From Salvator merianae (taxonomy: Eukaryota > Chordata > Lepidosauria > Squamata > Teiidae), in assembly GCA_003586115.2 (NCBI GenBank), contig QVOM02000112.1, positions 105,612,701 through 105,676,700 of the forward strand: 64,000 bases of DNA, written 5' to 3'. A program made the translations under genes and the position numbers. Below the pieces are notes generated by a model. It ran no database searches. It was given only the letters and a program-made list of their open reading frames with translations, and had not been told where the DNA came from. Below are positions 11,259 through 22,479 of this stretch, piece by piece (position 1 is the stretch's first letter; every line of letters starts with the position of its first letter).

Positions 11259-12122
11259 CAAATAGGATCCACAAAAGCTCAGCATGGCAGTGGGTGTCAG
11301 CAGTGGTGGAGGTGGGGGCAAAGGCAGGAGTGGGGGCAAGAGAGTGGGCAGGCCATTCCCTGCTGTCTGCCCTCCATGCCACTGCTGAGCTGGATAGTAG
11401 CCCTTTTCCTGGGTCTGTTTCTGGCTGAAACTGACTCAGTGCTGAGATTATCCAATTGCAGGGTAGTCCCATTCAAAGCAGGAAAGCCCTTGGAAAAACG
11501 GGAAATGAACTTTGGCGTCTGGTCTCTGAGGACTCTGTTCTTCTTAAATATAAAGTGTGACAAGGGCTCCAGCATCATTGCTGGGTTATCTGTAGTAGCA
11601 TAATTGGCACTATATTGAGAAAGCCTGTGGTATGTCTGGCACTCCCAGTCTTGCTTCTGGAGGCAGTAGTCCTAGTGAAGACCTGCATAGCAGAACTGGA
11701 GGGGCAATAGAGGAGGAGCTATTGCTGATTGCAACCTTGTGAATTTACTTTGAAAAGGACCTACAGCATGCAGAAAGAAGGGGCAAGGGTGCAATGGGGT
11801 ATGCTTTTCTAAAAATATTGAATTTCCCTTGGCTCAAAGCAAATGCGGAAGGGAAAGCAGGATGGGGAGTTACCCATTCAGACTGCAAATCTCAATATTC
11901 AGAGCAAGGTAATTAAAGCAACTAGAAGGCAGAGATGGGAGAAAGAAAAGGGTAAATCTAAGGTGAGTAGAATGAGGAGGGCATACTGAGTAGATTATGG
12001 AGAGCAGAAATGAGGTCTTTCAAGATGGGTAAAGAGTTGCCTTGAGTTTAGACAATGCTGTGGTTTGTACCGTAACTAGATTGACCTTTACCAGCTTGGT
12101 CAGTCACAAGACCTGGTTACAC

Positions 12123-12532
12123 CTAAAGATGCCTCCAGATGAGGTTTAAAGAATGCAATTTCTTGGGTCTATATTGGGATTGCCACACAATCCCAATATA
12201 CTGCCAGGGTAGTTTACTGAAAAAATGCAATGTAAGCATGATGGAAAATTTAGCTCTGATGCCAGGTTTTCCATAATGTTGGATTGCTTATCTTGTCCAT
12301 CATTTCCTTGCAGAATCACAGCTCTTGCAAAATCACCTGTATGTAGGAAGTGTGTGAAAAACAAAGGGAAATGGGCAAGCATTTCCTACACATGGGTACT
12401 TTTGCAAGAGCAGCGATTCCGTGAGGAAGTGACAGACAATGTAAGAGCCCAGGTTTGCCCCAGGATGAGAGGCAATTGCGAGTTTTAAGTAAGATCCCAC
12501 AATTTCTTATCACTGTCTGGAGGCACCTTTAG
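12123..12532. mobile_element. MITE with CTAAAGRTGCCTCCAGA ends (uninserted copy)
   Basis: The ends CTAAAGATGCCTCCAGATG (12123-12141) and its near complement (12511-12532) are inverted repeats. The interior holds the palindromic words ATTGGGATTG/CAATCCCAAT and ends with GATGAGAGGCAATTGCG. The related copy at 17.56-18.16 kb is split by a hAT element exactly at that GAGGCAAT, so this copy shows the empty site. Superfamily not determined. Confidence 0.6.
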
Positions 12533-12570
12533 TTTTAATCCACTTTGATGTCCCTCAAAAGTGAACAGAT

Positions 12571-12773
12571 CAGGGGCAGCCACTGGCTTTAAGGGCGGGT
12601 GTTCACACCCCACACAAAGCATGCCATGGCTGTTTGCGGGGCCTCCAGGCCTCTGTACTGACACAGCAGGTGACCTGCTGCTTCAGTACAGAGACCCGGA
12701 GGACCTACGAACAGCCATGGCGTGCTTTGTGCGGGGCATGAACACCCGCTCTTAAAACTGGCAGCCGCCGTTG
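12571..12773. mobile_element. Palindromic hAT MITE, copy 1
   Basis: A 203-bp element starting CAGGGGCAGCCACTGGC and ending with the complement of CAACGGCGGCTGCCAGT. The target duplication is GAACAGAT (12563-12570) against GAACAGAC (12774-12781), one mismatch in 8. The two halves are complementary over nearly the full length, around GGGCCTCCAGGCCTCTGTACTG. The CAG-type ends and 8-bp duplication are hAT hallmarks. Confidence 0.85.
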
Positions 12774-12781
12774 GAACAGAC

Positions 12782-15600
12782 CATGTCAATACAGTGACAA
12801 GCTGTTTTCTTTCCACATTATCTGTTTTTTTTCTGAAAAGTGGATAAAATCTAGTTGGAAAGTGTTTTCTAACCCTAAAGTGGGTTAAAGTTTTGGGAGA
12901 GTTGCTCAAATGCATTTTGGGAGGTTGGACCTTGGCTGAAAATGCATAAATTTTAAAAATCTGGTGACTAACAAAAAGGGATAGCCTTCTGCATCATGTT
13001 GCTGTGGGAGGGGGAAGGAAATGTACCAGACTACCAGGAATGGGTTGAAGTAGAATATACAAAAAGTTGTGCTGAAAAGAGACGGGAGAAAACAGAACTT
13101 GACGCAGGCTAACAATTATGAATGTAAATATTGCTGAAACAGAAGAAGCTGTACTCTTGGCTCAAAGTGCCTCAGAAATATTGTGTATAGCTGAGCCCAC
13201 CTTCTCAATGCCACCATGAAGGACATGATATGATCCTTGTGGTCCTGTTATATTGTTCTGGCAATTGGTCATAAATTAATTAAGATGCAGCAATTGAAGA
13301 ATAGTTATCAGTTTTATTAGCTTACTTGCTCTGTGAAAGGATTTTCAAAACTTTAAAATCCAAAGGAGAAATCTAGATTCAAAGTAAGCCAAAGAAGAAA
13401 TTAGGATCATGGGAACAAGAAGGAACATGGCAAGAACACACTATGGGTGCAATCAGGCAGAGCTTTTTAAAGTTGTCCCTTTAAGAAAAAGTGTCCGAGA
13501 TGCACAAAAAAAGCCTAACAGTTGTTCGAATATACAACTCTGAACCTACCTTAACTTGCCACGCTGCAGTCTATATTTACCTTCAAGTCAGGCAACACCT
13601 ACCCTGTCTACAAATGCTACCCACTAATTGGCCACTTGGTGGGAAACCCTGCCTCTTTGCTTATGTAGTTTCCTGCCCAACTTTCCAGCTTAAACAAAGA
13701 GACACCTTCAGAATTATGAAATCCTGGATGTTGAAGAGGCGACATTTCTCAGACTTCAAGATGGGGTAAGACGAATGCAGGGAAAATATGTCTGTTGTTA
13801 CAGATTCAAATTCACCTAGAGGGTGCCTCTTTAAGTGTGTTTGATCACACTTTGTATCAGATCTTTGCTAACAGTACCAAGTAGTCAGCATTTTAATTAT
13901 CTGTGTAGTTGTACAGCTGATACTCATCAATACTTGTTCTCAGTGTTTTGACCTTTTAAAGTTCCTTCCTCTGAGTGAACCTACATCATCTATGCCTCTC
14001 TTGAGGTGAAATTAGCTCACCCTTATCCTCCAAGTGGGGCTGATCACAGCTAGTGCCCTGGATGGCAATGTCATCTGATGGTGGCCTGGCCTGTGGTGCA
14101 GGGAGGGTACTCAGGGGGTCAAGGCAGCTGGGACCTGGCAATGACATCTCCACTAGTGGGTGAACTTCCTGCATCTCCTCATCACTGCCTGAGTCGGGAG
14201 TGGGCATGATATGTTCATTCCACAATTCTGATTCTGTGATTACTTGCAAGAATTGAAGCCAGAAACAATCCAACTAAGATGGGATGACAGTTTCTCATCC
14301 TTTCAGTTGCTCAATCAACAAATATAATATGGGCCACATTTGCTCAACTTACTAATTTGATCAGTTCTTTCCCCTTAGTGAAGAAGGCAGACTGAGATTA
14401 GGAGAGGGGTGAGAGGGTATAAAAAAGAGAACTCAGTGAAAGGAGGGAAGAGATACATTTCTGATGGCTTATCAAATGACTGGGTTGATATAAGACTGTC
14501 AGTCTCACAGATTTGAAGCCAGAGAAGAAGAAGGGAAGGGAAAGTGATCTTCTGGCCACTTGGATCTGGGGGGTCTCTGCTCCTGCCCACAAAAGGCAAC
14601 TTGGTTTCCTGGAGGTTGTGAGATCTGCCTGCCTCCAGTGCAGGGCATAGGCCAGTCTGCTCTTGGTGGCCAATCACCTGCACAGGAAGCCCACCAGCAG
14701 GCCATGAGCACACAGCTTGCCCTGTTTGCAGTCTCTCAGCTGCTGGCCTTTGGAGGCAGGCCACCTCCTACTGCCATCAGGACTAATAGCCACTGATAGC
14801 CCATCTGTCAGAGGTGGCTGTCTCATTCTGTCTAATGATTGGACAGCTTTGCTGTCAGTCAGGGAGCTGTCATTTGCTTGGCTGGATCCACACACACTAA
14901 ACAAAGTACATTTACTGTAGCATTGCTGTGGTTAGAACATAGATGAGCAGGAAAATTAACACAAATGGCCATTTAATTTTTTTTAACTTAACAAATGGGA
15001 GGTTGCACATGTGTGATGACTTTTTACAAGTATCAGCTTCTATCCCTTGGGTTACATAACTGGATCTGCATCATGCGGAGACGCCTTTCCTTTCCAGGTA
15101 TCCACCATTAGGTAGACCTCCTTTATGCTGGTGCCCTTTTTCGAAAAAACCAAACCCCAAAGATCTCAAGTTGTGCATTTACACATAAAAACGCCTTTCT
15201 TTTCCCTACTGCTGTTTTTCATGTTCTGCCAAGTGTTGTTGAAATGCATCACAGGAATCTTACCTCTCATCGAGTGTACTTATTTTTGCAAGTCTTCGCC
15301 TCTCCTTTCTTCTCCATGTATCTCCCCCTTCATTTCAGCTGCAGTGTTGGTGCCGTGCCAAATGACTTTAGGATGTTCAGTGCATCACCGTGATTTCACT
15401 TCTCATAAAACGCATTCATTTGTAAGGATCTACAGTGTGATTTTGATGTTGTTGTGAGAGGCGGTAGCTGCCTATTGCTGCAGCAGTTCAAGCCCACTCT
15501 TTTCCCCTCCACCTTTCCTCTAGTGTCGTTTTGATGATGTCAGGGGATAGTGAATGCATCCCTCAGAATTTTCTGTTTTTGCCTGTGCCTTGCTTTGTAT
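12782..15600. other. Intergenic DNA, no gene supported
   Basis: A minus-strand 95-codon frame (13986-14273), rich in Pro, Ser and acidic residues, matches nothing I know. Its codon pattern gives no clear support for coding. Other frames are short. No repeat family was recognised in most of this stretch. Confidence 0.35.
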
Positions 15601-15614
15601 CCCTCATAGGCATG

Positions 15615-15745
15615 GGTGGGCCATTGCTCAGCAGTGGAGCATCTGCTTTGCTTGCCAAAAGCCTCAAGTTCAATCCCCTCCTCCTCCCCAGAAGATAACA
15701 ATAGCAAACCTCTTTCTTATGGTTGCCAAGAAAACTGCTCAGGGT
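15615..15745 (+). mobile_element. tRNA-derived SINE (GCTCAG..GAGCAT head)
   Basis: The text CCATTGCTCAGCAGTGGAGC followed by ATCTGCTTTGCTTGC and CAAGTTCAATCCCC has a tRNA-like A box and B box. The related copies at 31.3 kb (+) and 51.6 kb (-) share GAGCTATAAYTCAG and the following box B. This is a retroposon, not a functional tRNA gene: there is no foldable cloverleaf 3' half. Confidence 0.65.
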
Positions 15746-15793
15746 CTACTGTAGTCTGCGCTAGCATGTGAATGGCAGGTTCCAGTTCCGGGA

Positions 15794-15829
15794 TATAATC
15801 CAGAATAAGGCCCAATGCAGAAAGGACCT
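15794..15829 (-). mobile_element. Single end of the GGCCC MITE family
   Basis: GGGATATAATCCAGAATAAG followed by GCCCAATGCAGAAAGGACC and then TAA matches the right end of the elements at 33.4 and 38.5 kb. I found no left partner nearby, so it is a solo end or a truncated copy. Confidence 0.55.
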
Positions 15830-15839
15830 AAGATAATTT

Positions 15840-16380
15840 GCAACCAGTGCTCACTCAGTTTAATGTAGTCAGAAGTGGGTTCTGCAGTGTCTTACTGTGA
15901 GCAAGGAGAGTCCCCTAAGGGTGCACAGCCTGCCCATCCTTACTCTTTTGGGGCACTGTAGACATGCTGGAAGAATGGGGGGGCTCCGCGATCTCATACT
16001 CATCCAGCAAGCAGCCCAGCATAAGCGCTTGCTAGAGCACTGTAAAGGTAGAGCAGAAGAAATCACTGTGGCAGGGCTTTCTCCTGCTTTCCACCCTGCT
16101 GTTGCCAAAGATGCTGATTTTCCTGTTCCACATTCTTTGAGCTGCATGGAGTGGGCCTGTTTTCCTGAACAGAGAAAATGGCTGGCCTTGGGCAGCAGCA
16201 GCTGAAGGTCAGTAGCCTGAGGGACCATACTCATTAAAGGGGTCAGTTTAGGTGTGGTCAGGCAGACTTTGGGGGTATTCTTTTAGCTTTTCTTTTAACT
16301 GTTTAATTGTATAATGGCTTTTAAATTATTTTTTATGGCAGGGACCATATTTTAAAACTTGTTTAGATCCCCTTGACTGG
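15840..16380. other. Intergenic DNA, no gene seen
   Basis: Two overlapping frames on opposite strands (about 15.87-16.23 kb) shadow each other and show no domain. Confidence 0.35.
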
Positions 16381-16870
16381 CTCTGCTCCTTTCACTGCCA
16401 CCACTGGGACACAAGAGACAAAAGTAGGAGAGGTGTGTGGGTGCGGCAGATCTTTCTTACCTTCCGGACAGAGCTGCCGTCTTTCCCATGGTGACTGTTT
16501 ATGTGCAGGGACAAAAAAAGATGTCCCTGCATGCACTTTTGGGTACTTTATGCCATCAAAATACCCAGATCTGTGCATCATTATATCACACACAGAAAGT
16601 GCCAGTGCTGCACTGTCCGTTCAATAGGTGATTATTCTGGAGTGGTTTTTCTCCAGAATATTGCTTTTAGTGTGAAGTTCAGCCGGCATCTGGAGCTGGT
16701 CCATTTTTGCCAGAGGGAGTGCATTGTCCTGCCAGGGAGGGAGGGTGGGTTATATTTTAATGTATATTTTATACTGTTCTATGGTTTTTATCTTTTTATT
16801 GTTGTGACCCACCCTGGGAACTTTGGGTGAAGGATGGGATATGAATACTCAAATGAAATAAAAACAAATT
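16380..16870 (+). mobile_element. MITE-like segment followed by L2-like tail
   Basis: The first part shares CATGCACTTTTGGGTAYTTTATG-like, TGCATCATT and CCAGAATATTGC words with the element at 7.63-8.09 kb. From about 16700 it becomes a retroposon tail ending TTGTTGTGACCCACCCTGGG, then GGATGGGATATGAATA and AAATAAAAAC. The boundary between the two is approximate. Confidence 0.45.
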
Positions 16871-16879
16871 AAAATCAAA

Positions 16880-17550
16880 TCTATCTGTTATCTGCCATTC
16901 GGACATTTCTTGTTTTAACAGCTTATGCCTGTACATGCACACAGATGCATAAAAAGAAAACATGATATACAGTAACAGAAGGAGCTAGCTAGATTCCCTT
17001 GAGCAGGCATAATAAACTGCAAAGTTCTGTGGATCTAGGTTGTAATCTTTCGTCAACAGGTTTTCTTACTTAATAAAATGAGGACAAGGCCTTTTCCTTC
17101 CTTGTCTTAGATGTGAACAGCCTGTGGCAGTGACTTGAATACTTTAAGAAAAAAGCTTCCATGAACGATCACGCCAAGCTCATGTACCTGCCGTGTGCTT
17201 TCACCCTTGGTTGGCTTTAAACACTGCTGAAGTTATTGTTTTGGACTGGCTTTAAAACTACATCAAAGAAATAGGCTGGACAAAGCAGATGAAAGCTAAG
17301 CACTGGGGTAGAAAGCAGGGGAAGTTTGCAAAGCAGAACAGTCATGCCAATTTTGCCTTTACTTCAGAAGAAATGAAGGTCATGAAGGAGACCCCTGGCA
17401 GAGGTGAAATTTCAAGTGAACCTACCCAGATTGCAGATGACACAGAGGAGGGAAAGCCACCTATTCCCCAGCTCTCCTCTGTAGTTTTCCTAGCATTTCT
17501 CTGCAGAAACAGAAGGAAAACAAATAGAGAAATGAGAGGAGGCATGTTTA
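16880..17550. other. Intergenic DNA, no gene seen
   Basis: A 96-codon frame at 17289-17579 lacks any recognisable domain and has a minus-strand shadow. No repeat was recognised. Confidence 0.35.
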
Positions 17551-17556
17551 ATATGA

Positions 17557-18162
17557 GAATGCTTCCAGACAAGAGCTAAAACCCACAATTCTCCTGGGAT
17601 TATTGTAGCATTCCCAGTATTGTCCTGGAATATGAGGCGATATCTTATAATATCGCTATTACAGGAAATCCAGCAATGATGCTGGGTTTCTTGTAATAGG
17701 GATAACTTGTCTCTGTCTGCCCGTTCCTTTTGTCAGTGTTCCTCTTGCAAATACAGATGTCAGCCAAGTATATGAAAAACAAACAAACACAGGGAAGTGG
17801 GTGGGTGTTTGACTGGTTTCTGGGTATTTGCAAGAGGAACTATCATGGAAGGAGCCAGCAGATAGAAGTAAGAGCCCACAATTGCCTCCTGTGTGTGGTG
17901 AGGGCAGTGAGAGGCAATCCGCTGTGGCTCATCGCTTTAAGTGTGAGTGTTCACAAGCCGCGGGAAGGGGCGATCGCTGGCTATGGAGCTTCCATATTGT
18001 CGCAGCAGGTCACTGCAAGACCCGCCCAGGGAGAGGCATGGTTTTGCGGTCAGCATTCGCCCCTTCCTGCAGCTTGCGAACACTCGCACTTAAAGCAATG
18101 AGCCATTGCTGGAGGCAATCACAGAATCTTCTTTAGACCCCACGACTGTCTCCTGCCATCTA
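17557..18162. mobile_element. MITE related to 12.1 kb copy, split by a hAT element
   Basis: The left end GAATGCTTCCAGACAAG and a decayed right end GACTGTCTCCTGCCATC resemble the 12123-12532 element. Shared internal words are CCCACAATT, AGAGCCCA and GAGAGGCAAT. A 193-bp palindromic hAT element sits inside at 17919-18111. The interior also has ATATCGC and TCTTGCAAATAC/GTATTTGCAAGA complementary pieces. Confidence 0.55.
17919..18111. mobile_element. Palindromic hAT MITE, copy 2 (nested)
   Basis: A 193-bp element starting CCGCTGTGGCTCATCGCTTT and ending in the complement of CAGCAATGGCTCATTGCTTT. Its perfect 8-bp target duplication is GAGGCAAT at 17911-17918 and 18112-18119. The arms are complementary around TCGCAGCAGGTCACTGC. 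It is inserted in another MITE, so it is the younger of the two. Confidence 0.88.
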
Positions 18163-18169
18163 GCCCCAT

Positions 18170-19400
18170 TGGTTCCAACTGTGTTAGCCAAACAAGGGTT
18201 GCTAGTAAATAGAAAAGGATTGGCAAGTATTAGCCACTATTTCAAAATATTTCTGTGCTCTCAACTTTAACTAACTTTATAAAAAATACTTGTGCCAGTT
18301 ACCAGATTTTACAAATGTTCCTTTTTGGGGCAACACCTCCTATGACCTGCATCCAAACATTACAAAATTCCTAAGGATAGACCTAAATTACAGGTGCTTT
18401 AGAGAAAGGATGCAGATTATTCTGCTTGTGCCTTCAGGTTATCCTGCATATATTGTCACGGAAGATCTATTGTGAAGCTGCCTCAGCTATTTAAATTTGC
18501 CAGAAAGAATCCTCCACACTGGGCAGTAACACTATCCTTTTCTTGAACTAGATTATGGATTCTTTACTCACGGAACCCTGAAGGTCACAAAGGTGCCAGA
18601 AAAATGGGGAAAACAAGCTAGGCTTTGAGCTGATTTTTCTGTTGAGTTTACAGAGAATCTCATCTCTTTCTTCTCCCCTCCCCCTCCCCCTCTTCTGGCT
18701 GCATTCACATCCAGTGAAACAAAATGGTTCAAATATTGCTTAGATGTGATGTTACAGGAACTGCTCTAGACATGTGTCGTAGCAGTGTTCCCACATGCAG
18801 GAGTTTTAGGATTACTGGTTTGGTTTGAACGATAATGGATTGAAACCGATCCCAACGGAGGGGAAAACACTTGGCTGATTTTAAGACAGTTTATTTAAAA
18901 GACTCATAGGAAATAACTTTATTACACAGCAAGTAGCAATAATAAAAGCAAGCAGCAAAATAAAACACTTTCAAAGTTGGGCAAATTAGTCAAATGGTAA
19001 TATATAGCAGAATACTTTCACTGTGGGACAAATTAGTTAAACAGTACTTGTAATAGCAAGACAGCCTGTTCCGAGACAGGCTCTGCACCACCCTGAAGCT
19101 CACTCAAGTTTCAGAACCTAACGTGAGGGCTCTGATGCCCAGGAACTAAAATTCCTTTTGGTGGTGCAATTTTGCGCTCGGCTGAAATGGTCCCCCTACT
19201 AAACAAGCCCATGGAGGCACACCTCCCTGGACTTGTCTAGCCACCCCTGTAAAAACAGCAGAACAACACAGATGCAGTGGACTGCCAGGAAGTAGGACAT
19301 CTCTAGTCTGCATCAGAGCATGTGGAAGAGAGAGGCCTAGAAGTAGGCCATGTGGCACACAAGAACGTTCCAATATAAGTGTGAAAAGTCCCCTTGATTC
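18170..19400. other. Intergenic DNA, no gene seen
   Basis: A C/T-rich run near 18665-18692 is simple sequence. AAGTGTGAAAAGTCCCC at 19377-19393 looks like the decayed right end of a GGGCC-family element whose left end I could not place; AGACAGCCTGTTCCGAGACAG near 19060 is a possibility. Confidence 0.35.
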
Positions 19401-19407
19401 ATCTTGG

Positions 19408-20467
19408 GCTGATTGGCACTTGACAGTAGCAAGCATTGAGAATGCTTGCTATCCAAGTGCGTTCACACCATAAGACGGCCAAAGTGACCAGAAGCAGTAT
19501 CCAACCACTCCTGAATGCTCCTATCACTGGAGAAGTAAATTGGGGTTGGAACTTAACCTGGTGCTCATAGTGAGCTTCAAGTAAGGTTCCATTTGCACTT
19601 ACCTGCAGTGCAGTGGCCATCTTGGCTACAAGCTGCTCCATAGTGCATGCACAATGGGGCAATCAGGCCCGATTGGGCCCAGGTGATGCCCAGATCAGGC
19701 CTGCAATGCCCCAATTGGGCCTGTGATGCCAGATTGGGTCGCGCAATGCCCGACTCGGCCTTGCAATGCCTGATGGAGTGTGCACCCAATCGTGGCCATG
19801 GCAGTGACCAATAAGTGTCCAGCCACTGCTATGATGACCGGCAGGCTCGTGCAGTGCCAGGCACAATTAGACGAGCACGCATGTGCAATGGGTCAATCAC
19901 ACCAGCATGATCAGGCCTATGCTGTTGGGCCATACGATGCCCCAACTGGGCCCAGTGCCACGGCCTGCACGTTGTGTGGGCCTGCTGGTTGCCATGGCAG
20001 TGGCTGGACGCTTCCCGGCCGCTGCCGTGGCAATGATTGGGCATGCGCCCAATTGGGCATCACAAGGCTGGATTGGGCATTGTGTGGCCCAGTCCGGCGT
20101 CGCAGGCCTGATTGGGGCATCACAAGGCCAGATTGGGCATCGCGCAGCTCAATCTGGTATTGCAGGCCTGACTAGGACATTGCAGGCTTGATCGGGGCAT
20201 CGTGTGGGCCCGACTGAGAAATTGTACATGTGCATGCATGCACACAGTGTTGCTGTTGGTCACCATGGCAGCGGCTGTCTGCTTCCCAGCCACTGCTGTG
20301 GGGACGATTGGGCATGACTACTGGCATTCGCACTGTGAACATTGGTAGCCAGCTTTGGGTCCATTTTTGGCCACACAGTGCAGATGGTGTCCACTCGCTG
20401 TGGTAAAGTACTATGCTAGCAGAGACTAATTAGTCTGTGCTAGCATAGTAAGTGCGAAAACGGCCTT
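19408..20467. mobile_element. GGGCC-family element with GATTGGGC-rich array
   Basis: The left end GGGCTGATTGGCACTT and the right end AAGTGCGAAAACGGCC are inverted. Just inside the right end, 20411-20448 is a near-perfect palindrome centred on CTAATTAG. The interior 19650-20215 repeats a loose unit of about 20-25 bases built on GATTGGGCATCGCA and GGCCTGATTGGG. It also has three CCATGGCAGTG blocks shared with sister elements. Open frames over it arise from this low-complexity GC-rich array and are not genes. The left boundary is uncertain. Confidence 0.55.
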
Positions 20468-20474
20468 TGATTCG

Positions 20475-21120
20475 GATGACTGTCAGGTCTTTCCAGTTTC
20501 ACAGTCCTGTAATTTTAAACTTTTGCAATGCACGGATCTGTGACTCATCAAGAAGTGAACTTAGGTTCCACTGTGGCTTTGTTCTGCTGTATTTATCATC
20601 CTCATTACATATGCTCTTCATTTATTGTTCTCTCTTTCTTTCTCCCTTTACTCCAGTGGTTCTTTATGTGGCGCCAAGATTACAACAAAGGTTGTGAGTG
20701 ACAATATGTCCTTCTAGTTGAGCCTTCATAAACCCTGCCTGCAATCTGTGGGTCATTTGAGGTACTAAGGAGGGGATTAGGATTTAGGTTCAACCAATTT
20801 TATTTATTTTTAGCTCAAAATTCTGGTTGCCCATCTGGTTTTCAGGCAGCTCCGCTTATCAATTTACTCCTTTCATTAGATCCTTTGAAGCTTGCTTTGC
20901 TCTCGTGTGGCAAACTGCACATGTTCTCTAAATGGTTCCATCGAATGATGTCACTGCATTTTGTTCTGTTTCCATTTGTACTGAATAAGGCTTTTTGTTT
21001 TGTTTTTTGCTTAATTACAACAGTGTTTAAACAGATAACAAATCAACACCGCTAGCATTTCACAGAAGCATGGATTTGGAGGGTGCTGTTAAAACCGTAC
21101 AGGAGTCCAAATCAAAGCAC
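20475..21120. other. Intergenic DNA, no gene seen
   Basis: T-rich unique-looking sequence with no motif. The TTGCTTAATTACAACAGTG area near 21008 is AT-rich and repeat-free. Confidence 0.3.
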
Positions 21121-21124
21121 TATC

Positions 21125-21345
21125 CATTCATTAATTTATTAATGTTTGCTATTTATAAATCATGCTTTCTCCCAAAGAGCTCAAGGTAGCACATACCATT
21201 CCCTTCCCCTCCATTTTATCCCCATAACAACTCAGTGAACCAGGTTGGATTGAGAGAAAGGGAGTGGCTGATAGTTACCATAAGCCTTCATTACTCAATG
21301 GAGATTCAAACCCAGGGATGCCTAAGTTAGAGTATAAGATCATAA
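21125..21345 (-). mobile_element. tRNA-headed SINE, reverse orientation
   Basis: Read on the minus strand it ends in a tail like that of the copy at 47.5 kb: TTTATAAATCATGCTTTCTC, then AAGAGCTCAAGGTAGCACA, CCATTTTATCCCCATAACAA and GATTCAAACCCAGGGATG (box B complement). It is decayed and no longer transcribable with confidence. Confidence 0.55.
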
Positions 21346-22090
21346 CAGGAGCCCTGCTGCATCCAGAGCCAGCTGTAGGCTGTGACTATACATCTCCATA
21401 GGAGAGGGCTTCTGCTCCCTCCAGGGTGGGGTGGGGTGTCGAACTTCCCCCACAGCAATTTGGTTCTAAGCCTCTGCTGCTGCCCTGAGAGGGATGACAG
21501 GGTGCACCCCAACCTCAGAGTGGGATTCACCACTGTGACAATGCCCTACCCTTTGATTTGGCTTGCCACAACCCTTGAGCTGCTACAAGCTGAATGGAGG
21601 TGGGGTTGCCTGTGCTTGAGCAGTGCGGACTGCTGATGTGGAGACTGAAAAACTGGGTTTCACATGCAGGTGCAAGCTTCCCTGAGTTGACCAGAGCAGC
21701 TGTCATATAAACACCTTCTCAGGACAGCTGGCCCACATTTGAGTCAGCTCTCACCAGTTGGCTCCCACTCGCTGCCATGTGCATGCCCATTTTTTGATAC
21801 CTGGAATACAGGAATGATGGAGAATAGGACATGACTCTTTTATCTGTCATATTACTTCAGCTATTCTAAAGACTGCTATTCTAAAGACCACCAGCCCATC
21901 TCAGGCCACGTCTACAGTATTGCTGACCCCTCTGTACTCACTTGTGCCCCCAGAACACCATCGGGATGACCAGATGAGCATTCAGAACACTCAAAAGCAA
22001 GCAATCTGAACAGTAGCCCAGGAGTGGTTGGTGGTCTGTGGATGCCACAGATGGAAGCCCTGAAAGATCTCACAACATTCTGAGGACTGG
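21346..22090. other. Intergenic DNA, no gene seen
   Basis: The 84-codon frame at 21382-21636 has a minus-strand shadow and no motif. Confidence 0.35.
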
Positions 22091-22094
22091 CATG

Positions 22095-22470
22095 CTGTGG
22101 ACATCAGATCACAGAGGACAAGTGAGTCTACTTCAGTGTATTGGGGTCTTCTCCACACAAGACTAAGCATACTTGGATCTCTCAACCTCTCTTCCCTTGA
22201 CTCGACTTCCAGGCCCTTGATCAACTTTTTAGCCCTTCTCTTAACTTGTTTTCATTTATCCTTTTTAAAATTGAAGTATCCAGAACTAGAAACAGTATTC
22301 AAAGTGGGTGCCAGACCATGCAGGGTAGATGAATATCGAACCTCCAGAAGCAAAATTTTCTAATGATTCTTTCTGCCTATTGATCAATCTAGCCAGCCAA
22401 TCAGCCAGCATAATCTATAATTTCTGTGATCTGTATTTAAAACAATGAAGCATGTTATTTCTTCTGGTGG
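22095..22470 (-). mobile_element. Decayed LINE-like reptile repeat
   Basis: CAACCTCTCTTCCCTTGACT, TTTTTAGCCCTTCTCTTAAC, TATCCAGAACTAGAAACAGT and TTCAAAGTGGGTGCCAGACC are close to a sauropsid interspersed repeat usually reading CCAGAACTGGACACAGT. It is probably the same family as 2040-2520. No frame survives. Confidence 0.45.
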
Positions 22471-22479
22471 ACTTCAATT

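Noticed and set aside
15618..15690. tRNA gene
   Set aside because: A and B boxes are present but the 3' half does not fold into a cloverleaf, and related copies exist; it is a SINE head.
19780..20175. 131-codon frame as a gene
   Set aside because: Made of an irregular repeat array (GATTGGGC unit); repeated HDQ/GPxA-like words are a by-product.
19650..20215. CRISPR array
   Set aside because: Units are irregular in length and sequence with no constant repeat or unique spacers, and the host is a vertebrate.
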